Source of the DNA: Actinomycetota bacterium
Lineage (GTDB): Bacteria; Actinomycetota; Thermoleophilia; Gaiellales; Gaiellaceae
Assembly: GCA_013813345.1 (NCBI GenBank)
Contig: JACCRW010000332.1
Location: 1-6,077, forward strand
Direction: 5' to 3'
DNA length: 6,077 nt
Shown: positions 5,670 to 6,077 of the stretch, one piece after another
Layout: every line of letters starts with the position of its first letter
Position numbering within the stretch: the stretch's first letter is position 1
Notes under the pieces: model-generated
The model's database searches: none
Seen by the model: only the letters and a program-made list of their open reading frames with translations
What the model was told of the DNA's origin: nothing
Position numbers and translations under genes: made by a program

Positions 5670-6077
5670 GCGAGGCGTAGGCGTCGAGGTCAAGGTACCG
5701 AGGATAGGGCAGCGATCTGCTGTACCGGCCGGCCGAGGCGATCATCGCCGCGTTGTCGGTGCAGAGCGCGAGCGGTGCGAAGCGGGCCGCAGCAAGCGCT
5801 GCTCGGAGCTCGGAGTTCGCCGCAACGCCGCCGACGACCGCGACCGTGTCGTGCCCGGTCTGCTCTGCGGCCGCCAGCGTTCGCTCGACAAGCGCCCGCA
5901 CGATCGCGTGCTGATACGACGCCGCCAGATCGGTCCGACGCTCCTCGAAGCGGTCGCCGAGGTCGCGCACCGCATAGAGGAGCGAGGTCTTCACGCCCGA
6001 GAACGAGAAGTCGAGACCGTCCAGGCGGGCGACCGGGAACGTAAATGCGTCCGCGTCGCCTTCCTGCGCGAGCCTGT
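5662..6077 (-). CDS. tsaD: tRNA N6-adenosine threonylcarbamoyltransferase TsaD, C-terminal part
   Basis: Only the last 137 residues are in the window; the gene enters from the right edge. TsaD moves the threonylcarbamoyl group from threonylcarbamoyl-AMP to A37 of tRNAs that read ANN codons, working with TsaB and TsaE in the cytoplasm. The fragment begins RLAQEGDADAFTFP and continues with LDGLDFSFSGVKTSLLYAV (residues 19-37 of the fragment), then VVGGVAANSELRAAL and LCTDNAAMIASAGRY. The last contains the conserved metal-binding aspartate and the adjoining N-A-A-M signature of the family. The order and spacing of these motifs match the C-terminal half of TsaD, and the end after RYLDLDAYASRA is normal. 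The stop codon (5662-5664) overlaps the proposed start of the protease, so translation of the two may be coupled. Nothing looks truncated apart from the window edge. Confidence 0.95.
   Translation of the reverse strand, partial: RLAQEGDADAFTFPVARLDGLDFSFSGVKTSLLYAVRDLGDRFEERRTDLAASYQHAIVRALVERTLAAAEQTGHDTVAVVGGVAANSELRAALAAARFAPLALCTDNAAMIASAGRYSRSLPYPRYLDLDAYASRA

Overview
The window is high-GC DNA in which every supportable gene lies on the minus strand. Read in transcription order, from the right end to the left, it holds six genes: the C-terminal part of tsaD, a large secreted subtilisin-like (S8) protease, a hexameric-type glutamate dehydrogenase, a small glutaredoxin-like protein, the NADH sensor Rex, and the N-terminal part of a family 4 glycosyltransferase that runs off the left end. 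GC content, GTG and TTG starts, and the glutaredoxin-then-rex order known from Streptomyces all suggest an actinobacterium. My guess is a Thermoleophilia-like (Gaiellales or Solirubrobacterales) lineage, but that placement is inference from general resemblance.

Region by region: at 6077-5662 is the end of tsaD (tRNA t6A synthesis). The protease (about 5669-3117) starts inside the last codons of tsaD. After 44 bases comes gdh (3072-1801) with a strong Shine-Dalgarno sequence. A 31-base gap, almost wholly occupied by a near-perfect hairpin that includes the gdh stop codon, leads to the glutaredoxin-like gene (1769-1545). A 75-base gap carries a TGTGA/TCACA inverted repeat resembling a Rex operator, followed by rex (1469-849, TTG start). 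A 177-base gap (848-672) holds two inverted copies of a 17-base repeat and other short palindromes. The glycosyltransferase then runs from 671 off the left edge.

How the genes may work together: gdh, the CxxC protein and Rex form a redox-flavoured group. Glutamate dehydrogenase makes or uses NAD(P)H, Rex responds to the NADH/NAD+ ratio, and the glutaredoxin-like protein may handle thiols. A secreted protease upstream would supply peptides whose amino acids feed glutamate catabolism. This link is contextual inference only; the spacing permits partial co-transcription. In Streptomyces rex is followed by hemA; here a repeat-rich gap and a glycosyltransferase stand in that place.

I see no clearly undescribed multi-gene system. 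The points most worth a second look are the hairpin between gdh and the glutaredoxin-like gene, the odd-spaced Rex-like operator, the inverted-repeat gap after rex, and the divergent catalytic motifs of the protease.
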